23,973 nt of DNA from JAGVYE01 sp964502785 (GTDB taxonomy: Archaea > Nanobdellota > Nanobdellia > Woesearchaeales > GW2011-AR9): assembly GCA_964502785.1 (NCBI GenBank), contig CAZCXW010000015.1, positions 1-23,973 of the forward strand, in the 5' to 3' direction. Positions 1-7,224 of the stretch are shown here, piece after piece. A program made the position numbers and the translations under genes. A model generated the notes under the pieces. That model was not told where the DNA came from, made no database searches, and saw only the letters and a program-made list of their open reading frames with translations. Numbering within the stretch: position 1 is the stretch's first letter; the number at the start of each line of letters is the position of its first letter.

Positions 1-44
1 TTCCAAGGGGGTTACAATAAAGTGTTAAAGAGAGGTGGGCGTAT

Positions 45-1112
45 ATGGAATTTATCGTAGAAAAAGCATTGGAAAATGAATCAACATATGATGGGCTTGA
101 TATGAGTCAAGCAAATATTAAGGTAATAGGTGTGGGTGGAGCTGGCAACAATATGGTTGGCTGGCTTTACAAAAAAGGAATAAAAGGGGCTGAAATCATT
201 GCTACTAACACCGATCATCAGCATCTGAATATCACAGGAGCTGATCGTAAATTTCTTATCGGGAAAGATTGCACGCGCGGTTTAGGTTGCGGTGGATTCC
301 CCAGCAAGGGAGCGGAAGCGGCGCAGGAATCGTTGATGCAAATCAAAGAAGCGCTTAAGACCTCAGATATGGTTTTTGTCTGCGCAGGTATGGGTGGAGG
401 AACTGGGACAGGAGCCGCTCCCGTTGTCGCGCAAGTGGCGAAAGATACTGGAGCAATTGTCATAGGAACAGTCACTATGCCTTTTAATATTGAAAGAGCG
501 CGATGTGATAAAGCTGAATTTGGTTTGCAGCAATTACGGCAAGTTTCAGATACGGTAATTGTTATCGACAACAACCGTTTAGTGCAAATTGCCGGCAATC
601 TGCCGATTCAACAAGCATTTGCTGTCGCGAACGAGCTTATTGCTACGATGATTAAAGGAATTGTGGAAACGATTGCAGTTCCTTCCTTGGTCAACTTAGA
701 CTATGCTGACGTTAAAGCAATCATGACAAACGGTGGAGTCGCAGCCATTGGTGTCGGGAGTTCCGATACAAATAACAGGGTTGAGGAAGCAGTGAAGGGT
801 GCTCTCTCGAATCCCCTCCTTGATATTAATTATGAAGGGGCTACAGGAGCGTTAATCCACATTACCGGCGGGCCAGACATGACTTTGGATGAAGTCTCCC
901 GCATTGGTGAACTGGTCACTGAATCACTTGATGACGATGCAAACGTTATCTGGGGCGCAAGAGTAAGTGATGAAATGAAAGGGAAATTAACAGTCATGAC
1001 AATCATCACTGGCGTCAACTCGCCTTGGATTTTAGGAAAAGTTGATCAGAAGAGAGCATCACAGGACAGAGCAAGTTCCTTAAGCAGAGAATTAGGAATA
1101 GAGCTCGTGTAA
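45..1112 (+). CDS. ftsZ: Cell division GTPase FtsZ
   Basis: Tubulin-family GTPase that polymerises at midcell to build the division ring. Visible motifs are the nucleotide-binding GVGGAGNN (residues 29-36), the tubulin signature GGGTGTG (117-123) and the T7 loop NLDYAD (217-222), whose acidic residues complete GTP hydrolysis in the adjoining subunit. The length of 355 aa is normal for an archaeal FtsZ. The short tail ends in LGIELV, which resembles the conserved ends of some archaeal paralogues. The ATG is preceded by AGGTGG at 33-38, so the start is well supported. The promoter probably lies upstream of the window. I cannot tell FtsZ1 from FtsZ2 by eye. Transcription should stop at the hairpin that follows (1136-1209). 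Confidence 0.97.
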   Translation: MEFIVEKALENESTYDGLDMSQANIKVIGVGGAGNNMVGWLYKKGIKGAEIIATNTDHQHLNITGADRKFLIGKDCTRGLGCGGFPSKGAEAAQESLMQIKEALKTSDMVFVCAGMGGGTGTGAAPVVAQVAKDTGAIVIGTVTMPFNIERARCDKAEFGLQQLRQVSDTVIVIDNNRLVQIAGNLPIQQAFAVANELIATMIKGIVETIAVPSLVNLDYADVKAIMTNGGVAAIGVGSSDTNNRVEEAVKGALSNPLLDINYEGATGALIHITGGPDMTLDEVSRIGELVTESLDDDANVIWGARVSDEMKGKLTVMTIITGVNSPWILGKVDQKRASQDRASSLSRELGIELV

Positions 1113-1135
1113 GAGTAAACCCTCTTTAACACTTG

Positions 1136-1209
1136 AAATCTTGCCCTTTCTCTTCTTCTGCACCATCCCCCTGTGCGATTTGGAAGGGCAGGATTTTTTT
1201 TCTTTTTTT
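1136..1209 (+). terminator. Hairpin terminator after ftsZ
   Basis: A 15-bp stem pairs 1136-1150 with 1182-1196 through 13 Watson-Crick and 2 G-U pairs. A T-rich tract follows on the + strand. The 31-nt loop contains a nested 4-bp stem (1160-1163 with 1173-1176). The T-tract direction fits ftsZ, not the convergent gene at 1218. Confidence 0.75.
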
Positions 1210-1217
1210 GATTGAAT

Positions 1218-2102
1218 TCAAAACGTCAAACTCACTTCATAAATCCTATTCATCATCCGCATCAGATAAAACATCATAATCCGATTCTTACTTTCATCTA
1301 ATAAAGTATTGCTTCTCTCACGTAAAGCATAGAGTTTTTCTTTCAAAGCATGCATGATTTTAGGGTCTCGATTATAATATAGTTTATAGAATTCGTGAGT
1401 AAAATTAATAATATCTTTCAGAAATTGTTTATCATTAGCAGAGAGTTTCGGTTTTTTGCCAAGTTCTTTCTTTGCGAGGGAAGACCACATTTTGCCAAAC
1501 GCGCCAAGTTCCCAGACATACAGGAATTCAAGCGATTTCTGTTGTACTGAGTAGGTATTTTGTTTATTAATGAGCCGCAAACAAAATTGTTGCAATTTCG
1601 TGAGTGTTTCTCGCAAGTCAACAGCAGTTTTAATACATTTTTCATCGTTTTTCTCTACATATTCCCAACAGCTATTGGCAATTGTTAACATAATTTGAAA
1701 CAAACGGCGAAATGTCGCGGGATAATCTTGATCAGAACCTTCAGAAATATTTCTAATCGTACATGAGGAAGCTGTTTGGTCAATGATTTCAAACCCTAAG
1801 CAGTAGCGAAGTGTTTCCCGAATAAGTTCAATTATTTCTGGGTCGTCATATTTTACTATAATCTCGTTAAAACCATCTCGATATTTTGTCATAATCATTC
1901 GATCGAGATACTCTTCTTTCTTTTTGAAGTACAGCGATACTTTCTTTTCTTCTTCTTGGTCTTTTGCAAGAATAATCAACTGGTTGTTTGCTAACTCCAC
2001 AGTAAGATAATCTCCTTTTTTGATGTTGTTTATTTTGACCCATTTACTTGGTATGGAAAGCATCAAAGAACTAGGACCTTGCTGGATGACTTTACGTTGC
2101 AT
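1218..2102 (-). CDS. AbrB/SpoVT-PhoU fusion regulator
   Basis: An N-terminal SpoVT/AbrB-like swapped-hairpin DNA-binding domain (about residues 1-46, with SLMLSIPSKWVKINNIKKGD) is joined to a long helical region (about 100-290) typical of archaeal PhoU-like proteins. In this family AbrB-PhoU fusions are annotated as phosphate-uptake regulators. No phosphate transporter lies in the window, so the target is unknown. The ATG lies 26 nt from the centre of a TATA box at 2124-2134, which suggests a leaderless mRNA. The gene is convergent with ftsZ and divergent from the gene at 2216. The domain call is confident; a role in phosphate control is inferred from the family. Confidence 0.85.
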   Translation of the reverse strand: MQRKVIQQGPSSLMLSIPSKWVKINNIKKGDYLTVELANNQLIILAKDQEEEKKVSLYFKKKEEYLDRMIMTKYRDGFNEIIVKYDDPEIIELIRETLRYCLGFEIIDQTASSCTIRNISEGSDQDYPATFRRLFQIMLTIANSCWEYVEKNDEKCIKTAVDLRETLTKLQQFCLRLINKQNTYSVQQKSLEFLYVWELGAFGKMWSSLAKKELGKKPKLSANDKQFLKDIINFTHEFYKLYYNRDPKIMHALKEKLYALRERSNTLLDESKNRIMMFYLMRMMNRIYEVSLTF

Positions 2103-2123
2103 ATAATGGTTGATTTTAACACT

Positions 2124-2134
2124 TATATATATAA
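2124..2134 (-). promoter_or_regulatory. TATA box of AbrB-PhoU gene
   Basis: TTATATATATAA read on the minus strand, centred about 26 nt upstream of the ATG at 2102. This spacing places the transcription start at or near the start codon. It forms half of a 113-bp AT-rich divergent promoter region. Confidence 0.65.
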
Positions 2135-2182
2135 TTTGTGGATATATATATTATATTAGGTGAATATTATTATTTATGTGAA

Positions 2183-2193
2183 AAATATATATT
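2183..2193 (+). promoter_or_regulatory. TATA box of gene at 2216
   Basis: AAATATATATT centred about 28 nt upstream of the ATG at 2216, suggesting a leaderless transcript. It is divergent from the TATA box at 2124-2134. Confidence 0.6.
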
Positions 2194-2215
2194 TCTATGA
2201 TTATTAGGGGTTTTT

Positions 2216-2857
2216 ATGGATATTAAGAGATATTTGGGTGTTAATTCCTATGTTGTTGGACAAGAAGTTCCTATTGAAGAATTAATCAAAAAATGGGGAG
2301 GTACAAAGCTTTGGGATTTACAAAATCAAGAGGATAGAAATTGCAGAGAATTTTTCGGAGGATGGTCGGTTTTGGATAAACCAAGAAGCTATAACTATCC
2401 AGTTCTAGGTCTATTTAGAGATAAAGAACAAGCAGAAGCTTTATATGGTTCTCTTTCTTACCAAACACGGGATAGACAACATCTTTTGCTTCTTGAAAAT
2501 ATTTTCTATCGCAGACCTATTTCATTAAAAATGTCTGAGTTGCAGAAAAAGCTAGCTACCCTGTTACCAGAAAATAAAGAAAGTACTCAGTATTTACAAC
2601 ACCTAGAATATTGCTACGTTGATGGTAATAATTGGGGATCAGATACATATTTAACTTCAGTTGAAAGTTTATCTACAAGTAGAGAAGAACTACTTAGAAC
2701 TACACCTCTTCTTTTTACTGCGATGGTAGATGATTTAGGGAAGCAAGGACATAGAATGGAAAGCAACAGCGTAAAAAATTATTGTTGGAATACTGCTGGC
2801 AATTGGGAGCATTCCGTTTATTTCGTTGGAAAAATCTTAAAGGAAACTAGGAGTTAA
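2216..2857 (+). CDS. Hypothetical protein, 213 aa
   Basis: I do not recognise this family. The protein is soluble, with no signal peptide or membrane segment. It is rich in aromatic residues, and the C-terminal third has several Trp/Tyr/Asn-rich stretches (NNWGSDTY about residue 142, NYCWNTAGNWEHS near 191). The start is an ATG with a TATA box about 28 nt upstream and an AGGGG stretch at 2206-2210 that could also act as a weak ribosome site. It lies 40 nt before the TIGR02996-like gene in the same direction, so the two may be co-transferred or functionally linked, though the second gene appears to have its own TATA box. Confidence 0.7.
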   Translation: MDIKRYLGVNSYVVGQEVPIEELIKKWGGTKLWDLQNQEDRNCREFFGGWSVLDKPRSYNYPVLGLFRDKEQAEALYGSLSYQTRDRQHLLLLENIFYRRPISLKMSELQKKLATLLPENKESTQYLQHLEYCYVDGNNWGSDTYLTSVESLSTSREELLRTTPLLFTAMVDDLGKQGHRMESNSVKNYCWNTAGNWEHSVYFVGKILKETRS

Positions 2858-2865
2858 TTCCCAAC

Positions 2866-2875
2866 ATTTTTAAAA
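2866..2875 (+). promoter_or_regulatory. Putative TATA box of gene at 2898
   Basis: ATTTTTAAAA centred about 28 nt upstream of the ATG at 2898. It favours that ATG over the in-frame TTG at 2883 and suggests an independent leaderless transcript. Confidence 0.45.
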
Positions 2876-2897
2876 GAGAGAGTTGATTAAGAAAAAA

Positions 2898-3701
2898 ATG
2901 GTAACTTCTGCTGACATTGTCCAACGTGAAAATATTCATAATTTTACGTTACGTCAGGAGTATGCAGATAGTACTCAAGACTCTGAAAGAGCTAAATTCA
3001 TTTTGCTTCAACTAGAGGCATCTAATTCCAGAAAAGAAGGAAGGAATAGAAAATATATTCCTCTTAGAAAGCAAGCAGATAAACTTCTCCGACGATTTGG
3101 TGAGGTATGGACTCCCGATACGCTTAAACCTTTTAAGCCGCAATATATTCGTGGTTTTGTAGAAGAAATAACTCTTGATGCCGGTGAATTTTTAGAACGG
3201 GGAAAAGAACTTTATGCTCTCGCCCCCATCCGTCATCTTCGAGTGTATAATGTTCATGAAGTGGCTAAAGATTTATTTGAATCGCCTCTTTTAGAAGGAG
3301 TTGTATCTCTGATTTGCTGTGCAGTTGCGCCTGATAATTCTTATTCTTATCTTGTTGATGACGATATGCATTATCTTGCACAAGCTCTTTATGTACCTGG
3401 TTTATTTTTTCTGGATGTTACGCGGCATCATCTTACGGATGAAGGTTTTGCTCATTTAGCGCGTTCAACTACATTAACTCAGCTGCAATACGTTGCTGTT
3501 GCAGGCAATAATACTTCTTCTAATTGCCTAGATAGTGCAGGAATTGATGGAATGAGTGGTAAATATGAAATGACTGGCTATCGAATTGAAGAACTGGCCC
3601 GAAAATTACAAGGAGCAGCAAAGGATGCAGGAACTTCGCCAAAGTGGTTGACACCCATAAAAACGTATGGAGATGATTTTGTTATTTATACGGATTTTTA
3701 A
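2898..3701 (+). CDS. TIGR02996-like leucine-rich-repeat protein
   Basis: The layout matches the TIGR02996 repeat-companion family as I know it from planctomycetes and myxobacteria. The N-terminal YADSTQDSERAKFILLQLE corresponds to the family's YADWLEE..RAEFIRLQ pattern. RGFVEEITLDAGEFLERG then introduces degenerate leucine-rich units such as PIRHLRVYNV and GLFFLDVTRHHLTDEGFAHL. The molecular role of the family is unknown; a protein-binding scaffold is the usual guess. Two starts are possible: TTG at 2883 (272 aa) or ATG at 2898 (267 aa). I chose the ATG because a TATA-like element sits about 28 nt upstream. The family is unusual in archaea, so acquisition from bacteria is likely. The C-terminal ~60 residues lack clear repeats. 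Confidence 0.7.
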   Translation: MVTSADIVQRENIHNFTLRQEYADSTQDSERAKFILLQLEASNSRKEGRNRKYIPLRKQADKLLRRFGEVWTPDTLKPFKPQYIRGFVEEITLDAGEFLERGKELYALAPIRHLRVYNVHEVAKDLFESPLLEGVVSLICCAVAPDNSYSYLVDDDMHYLAQALYVPGLFFLDVTRHHLTDEGFAHLARSTTLTQLQYVAVAGNNTSSNCLDSAGIDGMSGKYEMTGYRIEELARKLQGAAKDAGTSPKWLTPIKTYGDDFVIYTDF

Positions 3702-3803
3702 CCAACTAAACAATAGGATGTCTTTACCATTATACTTTTTCTCTGAGATACTTATTATTTCACACTTCTTAATAAAGATTGTCTTCTCAAGAAAATACAT
3801 AAG

Positions 3804-3813
3804 TTTTTATTTA
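3804..3813 (+). promoter_or_regulatory. TATA-like element of Nudix gene
   Basis: TTTTTATTTA centred about 25 nt upstream of the ATG at 3834. No Shine-Dalgarno site is evident, which fits a leaderless transcript. Confidence 0.45.
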
Positions 3814-3833
3814 ATAATCATTTTAAGAAAAGT

Positions 3834-4226
3834 ATGCGACAACGCGTAGCAGCAATTATTCTTTCTGATAAGAAGATTCTTCTTGTACGGGATGGCAAGA
3901 CCCAGAAATTTTTCCCCCCTGGCGGAGGCATTGAGGAAGGGGAAACACATCAAGCAGCTTTGTCAAGGGAATTAGCAGAGGAGTTATCTTTAATGTTGAT
4001 GAAATGTACATTTTATATTACCTGCGAAGGTATTCATGAACGCAGCGGAAAAGGACAAGAAGATCATTGCTATATTACAGAAGTTTCTGGAACGCCCCTC
4101 CCTTGTGCGGAAATTTGTGAATTAAAATGGTTATCTAAGGAAGAACTTCGGAATGAAACGGTTCCTTTATTTTCATATTATAAAGATTCACTATTCTTGA
4201 AATTGGAAAAGGACGGATTCATTTAG
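3834..4226 (+). CDS. Nudix hydrolase
   Basis: A compact 130-aa Nudix protein that probably hydrolyses a nucleoside diphosphate linked to another moiety. The Nudix box runs from G31 to L53: G31, E37, then RELAEEL at 45-51 with the metal-binding glutamates E46, E49 and E50. The position that is normally Gly in the consensus (REUxEExGU) is Ser52. This variation is tolerated in some family members, so activity is plausible. The substrate cannot be predicted; candidates are (d)NTP clean-up, NDP-sugars or capped ends. It appears to be a single-gene unit with its own TATA box and a T-ended hairpin after it. Confidence 0.88.
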   Translation: MRQRVAAIILSDKKILLVRDGKTQKFFPPGGGIEEGETHQAALSRELAEELSLMLMKCTFYITCEGIHERSGKGQEDHCYITEVSGTPLPCAEICELKWLSKEELRNETVPLFSYYKDSLFLKLEKDGFI

Positions 4227-4253
4227 ATCACATATTTTTCTCTATAAGATTTG

Positions 4254-4286
4254 AAAGTGGTATTTTTCTTGCAGTTATCACTTTTT
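4254..4286 (+). terminator. Putative terminator after Nudix gene
   Basis: A 9-bp stem (4254-4262 with 4276-4284, one G-U pair) has a 13-nt loop. The right arm runs straight into a T5 run (4282-4286). Confidence 0.45.
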
Positions 4287-4314
4287 GTATCAATCTGCAT
4301 TTCTCAATCACAAT

Positions 4315-4324
4315 CTATTTAAAC
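4315..4324 (+). promoter_or_regulatory. TATA box of superoxide dismutase gene
   Basis: CTATTTAAAC lies about 47 nt upstream of the ATG at 4367, leaving room for a ~20-nt leader that carries the GAGGTG ribosome site at 4355-4360. Confidence 0.5.
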
Positions 4325-4366
4325 TTCCGTTATTCTAGAATTTAAAAATAGTTCGAGGTGTTTACT

Positions 4367-4969
4367 ATGGGAGACGAAGAATTTACCCTGCCAGAATTGC
4401 TGTATGCGTATAACGCATTGGAACCTTATTATAATGAGCAAACGTTGCGTATTCACCATGACAAGCATCATGCAGGCTATGTAAATGGTTTAAATGTGGC
4501 GATGAAGAAATTAAAAGAAGCCAGGGAATCAGGTGATTTTTCTTTAATTAAGCACTGGGAGCGGGAAATGGCGTTTCATGGAGCAGGTCATTGGTTTCAT
4601 ACGATGTTCTGGGAAAATATGCATCCCGGGAAAGAAGATAATAAGCCCGGCCGTGGAGCCTTGTTTGAGGCGATTACAAAATCATTTGGCTCTTACGAAA
4701 AGTTCATAGCTCAATTTAAAGCGGCGACTATTGCTGTGGAAGGTTCCGGCTGGGGTGTTCTTGCCAAAGATCCAGAAGGTTATCTCCATATTTTCGCAGT
4801 GGAAAATCATCATAAGATATGGGTGCCTGGATTGAAACCGATTTTAGTGTGCGATGTATGGGAGCATGCTTATTATCTTCAGTACCAAAACCGTCGCCCG
4901 GAATGGGTGGATAACTTTTTGAAGTTGATTAATTGGAAGGACGTGGAGCAGCGTTATAAAGAAAAGTAA
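4367..4969 (+). CDS. sod: Iron/manganese superoxide dismutase
   Basis: Converts superoxide to peroxide and oxygen. Counting from the ATG at 4367 (200 aa), the expected metal ligands are H30 (in IHHDKHHAGY), H78 (in HTMFW), D163 and H167 (in DVWEHAYY). The second-sphere tyrosine (Y38) is present. A Gly four residues before H78 excludes the classic FeSOD Gln at that site. The ENHHK stretch puts a His near the alternative second-sphere position, as in archaeal Fe or cambialistic enzymes. A longer frame starts at GTG 4358, but that GTG is part of the GAGGTG ribosome site that ideally serves the ATG six bases later, so I take the ATG. The cytoplasmic location follows from the absence of a signal peptide. 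Confidence 0.95.
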   Translation: MGDEEFTLPELLYAYNALEPYYNEQTLRIHHDKHHAGYVNGLNVAMKKLKEARESGDFSLIKHWEREMAFHGAGHWFHTMFWENMHPGKEDNKPGRGALFEAITKSFGSYEKFIAQFKAATIAVEGSGWGVLAKDPEGYLHIFAVENHHKIWVPGLKPILVCDVWEHAYYLQYQNRRPEWVDNFLKLINWKDVEQRYKEK

Positions 4970-4982
4970 ATTTTCTCTTATT

Positions 4983-5018
4983 GAACTTCTAAATAAGTTC
5001 CTTTTCTATTTTTTCTCA
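4983..5018 (+). terminator. Weak hairpin and T-rich tract after SOD gene
   Basis: A 6-bp stem GAACTT/AAGTTC (4983-4988 with 4995-5000) has a 6-nt loop and is followed by a pyrimidine-rich tract with T runs. It sits 13 nt after the stop codon. Confidence 0.45.
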
Positions 5019-5080
5019 AAACAATATACGGATTGTAAAATTAGCGTTTTGTGGGAAATATCTTCCGTGTTTTAGCAAAG

Positions 5081-5090
5081 TTTATAATCT
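5081..5090 (+). promoter_or_regulatory. TATA box of first tandem Lrp gene
   Basis: TTTATAATCT centred about 27 nt upstream of the ATG at 5112. This spacing predicts a leaderless mRNA. Confidence 0.6.
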
Positions 5091-5111
5091 TGGGCATAAT
5101 AGTAAGAGTAC

Positions 5112-6098
5112 ATGACAGGCGTCTCCCTCGATGCCAAAGATAAGAAGATTCTCTACGAACTCGACTTAAGTGGTCGGGAGTTCATTTCCACAATCGCCAA
5201 GAATGTTGGGTTGAGCAAGGAAGTTGTGAATTACCGCATCAAGCGTCTCGAAGAAAGAGGAATTATCGAAGGTTTTCATGCGATTATTGATCCTTCTAAA
5301 ACGGGTCATCGGATTTATCGTCTGCATATCAAATACCAAAATGTAGTGCCGGAAAAAGAAAAAGAGCTTTTACATTATTTTAAGTCTCATCGTGATATCG
5401 GCTGGGTTGCGGCGTATGAAAGCCTTTATGATATCGCCGTTCTTTACTGGGCAAAAGATGTCTTCGAATTTAGACAGCAATGCGATGAGCTCTTATCAAG
5501 ATACGGGAAATATTTCCAGCAGGTTGATCAGTCCATTGTCTTGTATATTCATGGTTATAAGCATAATTATCTTTTTAATACGGCGGATTATGCTCAAGCA
5601 GTTATCGGTGGAAGGGTGAGTTCTCTCACGTTAGATGAAATCGATCTGAAGATCCTTCATATTCTCGCTGCCAATTGCCGCAAAACGACGTTAGAAATCG
5701 GCAAAGAATTACGTCTTTCGCCGAATACTGTCAAGTACCGCATCAAGAAACTTATTGATGGGAAAGTTATTGTCGGTTTCCGTACCCTGTTTAATGTTAA
5801 TGTTTTGGGATTTCAACATTATAAGATTTTCCTGAAGTTGTATGAACATACAGAAAAAACAAGGCAGGAGATTACGAGTTATTTGAAAATGAATCCTCAT
5901 GTGGTGTATGTCACGGAAGCGTTAGGCTTGGCTGATTTGGAATTTGAAGCGCATGTCAAAGATATTGGACAGCTGCACGACTTGGTTCGACAGCTTAAAT
6001 TAAAATTCAGTCCATCAGTAAAAGATTCCAGCACCGCTTTAGTATTTAAAGAGTATCGGATTAATTATCTGCCTTCGATTGGGAGGAATGGTTCCTAA
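5112..6098 (+). CDS. Tandem Lrp/AsnC regulator (HTH-RAM-HTH-RAM)
   Basis: Two complete Lrp/AsnC-type units lie in one 328-aa chain. Helix-turn-helix 1 covers about residues 5-55 (LSKEVVNYRIKRLEERGII), followed by an alpha/beta ligand domain. Helix-turn-helix 2 starts near 172 (LSPNTVKYRIKKLIDG) and is followed by a second ligand domain to about 315. Ordinary Lrp proteins have one unit (~150 aa) and dimerise; this chain could act as a built-in pseudo-dimer. Both recognition helices look intact. Targets and effector are unknown; amino-acid or feast/famine control is the family norm. It is monocistronic with its own TATA box. A diverged relative of the same architecture lies at 18691-19683. Confidence 0.9.
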   Translation: MTGVSLDAKDKKILYELDLSGREFISTIAKNVGLSKEVVNYRIKRLEERGIIEGFHAIIDPSKTGHRIYRLHIKYQNVVPEKEKELLHYFKSHRDIGWVAAYESLYDIAVLYWAKDVFEFRQQCDELLSRYGKYFQQVDQSIVLYIHGYKHNYLFNTADYAQAVIGGRVSSLTLDEIDLKILHILAANCRKTTLEIGKELRLSPNTVKYRIKKLIDGKVIVGFRTLFNVNVLGFQHYKIFLKLYEHTEKTRQEITSYLKMNPHVVYVTEALGLADLEFEAHVKDIGQLHDLVRQLKLKFSPSVKDSSTALVFKEYRINYLPSIGRNGS

Positions 6099-6156
6099 TC
6101 GCACTTTTATTTTTCTATCGTCCGCAAAATAAGAACTACTCTAAAGTGGCGAAAGG

Positions 6157-6166
6157 TTTATAAATA
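6157..6166 (+). promoter_or_regulatory. TATA box of 281-aa gene
   Basis: TTTATAAATA is preceded by a purine-rich BRE-like GCGAAAGG. The start codon is about 50 nt downstream, and the leader carries AAGGTGA at 6198-6204 as the ribosome site. A small hairpin (CTCTA/TAGAG, 6170-6182) lies near the expected transcription start. Confidence 0.6.
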
Positions 6167-6210
6167 ATTCTCTATTTTAGAGACTAAAACCATTAAGAAG
6201 GTGAATACAA

Positions 6211-7056
6211 ATGTCATTAAATTTAAGTTCAAAACCAATTGAAGATTTTTACGGTCGAGTTGTAGATACTATGCCCGTCTTACTTACGGGAAACGGTGAA
6301 GTTAAGGATATTCCACGATTAGCAGCGCATATTGCATTTATTTATGATCAACGAGTAAACGGAAAAGAACCATTTAGAACTGAATTTCAAGATAATTATT
6401 TTTGGACTGCTGATCTTATTGCAAAACGTAGTAGAGATGGAGAGCAAAAATTCCAATTAAGTTCGCCTCTTCTACGGGAACTAAATCCTCAGACAGAACT
6501 GAATCAGGGGGCTTTTAATATGTCTGATGATACCTACGATGCTATCTCTGGGCAAGGTGTATTAACCCTTCCTAAGGAGAAAGTTGCTCGATTGCAGGGC
6601 AGAGGATATGTACGAGCAGGAGTTTCTGACGTTTTTATTCCTGCAACAGATGAAGTAGCAGAAATACACACATTCCTTAGTAGAAGTCGAATTGATCTTG
6701 GCGAATATGCGGGAAATGTTGCGGAAAGAACAAGTCATCGCGTTGGAAGTCGAGTGGATCAAGTCATGTCTCTCTATTTTAATCAGTCCGGTCAAGGTTC
6801 AGCTACTGGGCGGTCTGTGGTTGTTAATAGAGCTGGTAGCAACTCCAGTGTTTATGCTAACGATTATCTTGACAATTGGTATGCGCGTCTCGCTGGGGTA
6901 GCGCCGGAGGCGCTTGATGCCTTCGACAACGCAGGTATCAGAGCACCAACAAATGCAGAAATTGCAAATTTAGTGTATGCCCATTTAGGTAGTGTTGACC
7001 TTAGAAAAGGCATTACTCTAGAAGGAATAGAAAGCGCCTTACGAAGTAAGCGCTAA
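6211..7056 (+). CDS. Hypothetical protein, 281 aa
   Basis: I do not recognise the family. The protein is soluble and polar, with no signal peptide or membrane segment. An N-terminal part (about 1-70) has mixed helix and strand, and a glycine/serine-rich stretch occurs near residues 195-215 (SGQGSATGRSVVVNRAG). The gene is strongly set up for expression: a near-consensus BRE/TATA element and a good AAGGTGA ribosome site 6 nt before the ATG. A 19-bp piece of its coding sequence (6806-6824) recurs exactly at 7230-7248, which shows past rearrangement next to it. The T-rich tract after the stop codon (from 7067) may end transcription. Confidence 0.75.
   Translation: MSLNLSSKPIEDFYGRVVDTMPVLLTGNGEVKDIPRLAAHIAFIYDQRVNGKEPFRTEFQDNYFWTADLIAKRSRDGEQKFQLSSPLLRELNPQTELNQGAFNMSDDTYDAISGQGVLTLPKEKVARLQGRGYVRAGVSDVFIPATDEVAEIHTFLSRSRIDLGEYAGNVAERTSHRVGSRVDQVMSLYFNQSGQGSATGRSVVVNRAGSNSSVYANDYLDNWYARLAGVAPEALDAFDNAGIRAPTNAEIANLVYAHLGSVDLRKGITLEGIESALRSKR
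6806..6824 (+). repeat. 19-bp direct repeat, copy 1
   Basis: CTGGGCGGTCTGTGGTTGT lies inside the 281-aa gene. An exact copy is at 7230-7248. A shared 19-mer is unlikely by chance in a window this size. Confidence 0.9.
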
Positions 7057-7224
7057 CTTTCGTTATCTTTTTATACTTCTTTCTTTTTCTTAATTTATCC
7101 CAGCTCGCTCAATGAGTTGATGAGAGGGTTGGTCTACACGTCCTTTCACCATGGCAAACCGTGTTTGTCATAAAATACAGTCGCGACAGGAATGAAGCGA
7201 TGGTGCAAACTGATGGTGGAAGGG
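7057..7224. other. Gene-free stretch between 281-aa gene and decayed block
   Basis: It begins with a T-rich tract (7067-7097), a possible terminator for the upstream gene. The rest is less AT-rich than typical intergenic sequence here and contains only short reading frames. It may be remnant coding DNA, but I recognise no product. No tRNA or box C/D RNA pattern was convincing. Confidence 0.4.

Noticed and set aside
218..598. 126-codon minus-strand frame inside ftsZ
   Set aside because: Antisense shadow of the GTPase domain coding sequence; Pro/Cys-rich composition without recognisable domain.
3667..3849. 60-codon frame with hydrophobic residues between the TIGR02996-like and Nudix genes
   Set aside because: It overlaps both genes, starts inside the upstream one, and is hydrophobic only because the intergenic DNA is T-rich.
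7100..7215. Possible box C/D small RNA (TTGATGA near 7112 and CTGA near 7210)
   Set aside because: The C box lacks the initial purine, the boxes are about 100 nt apart, and no terminal stem was seen.
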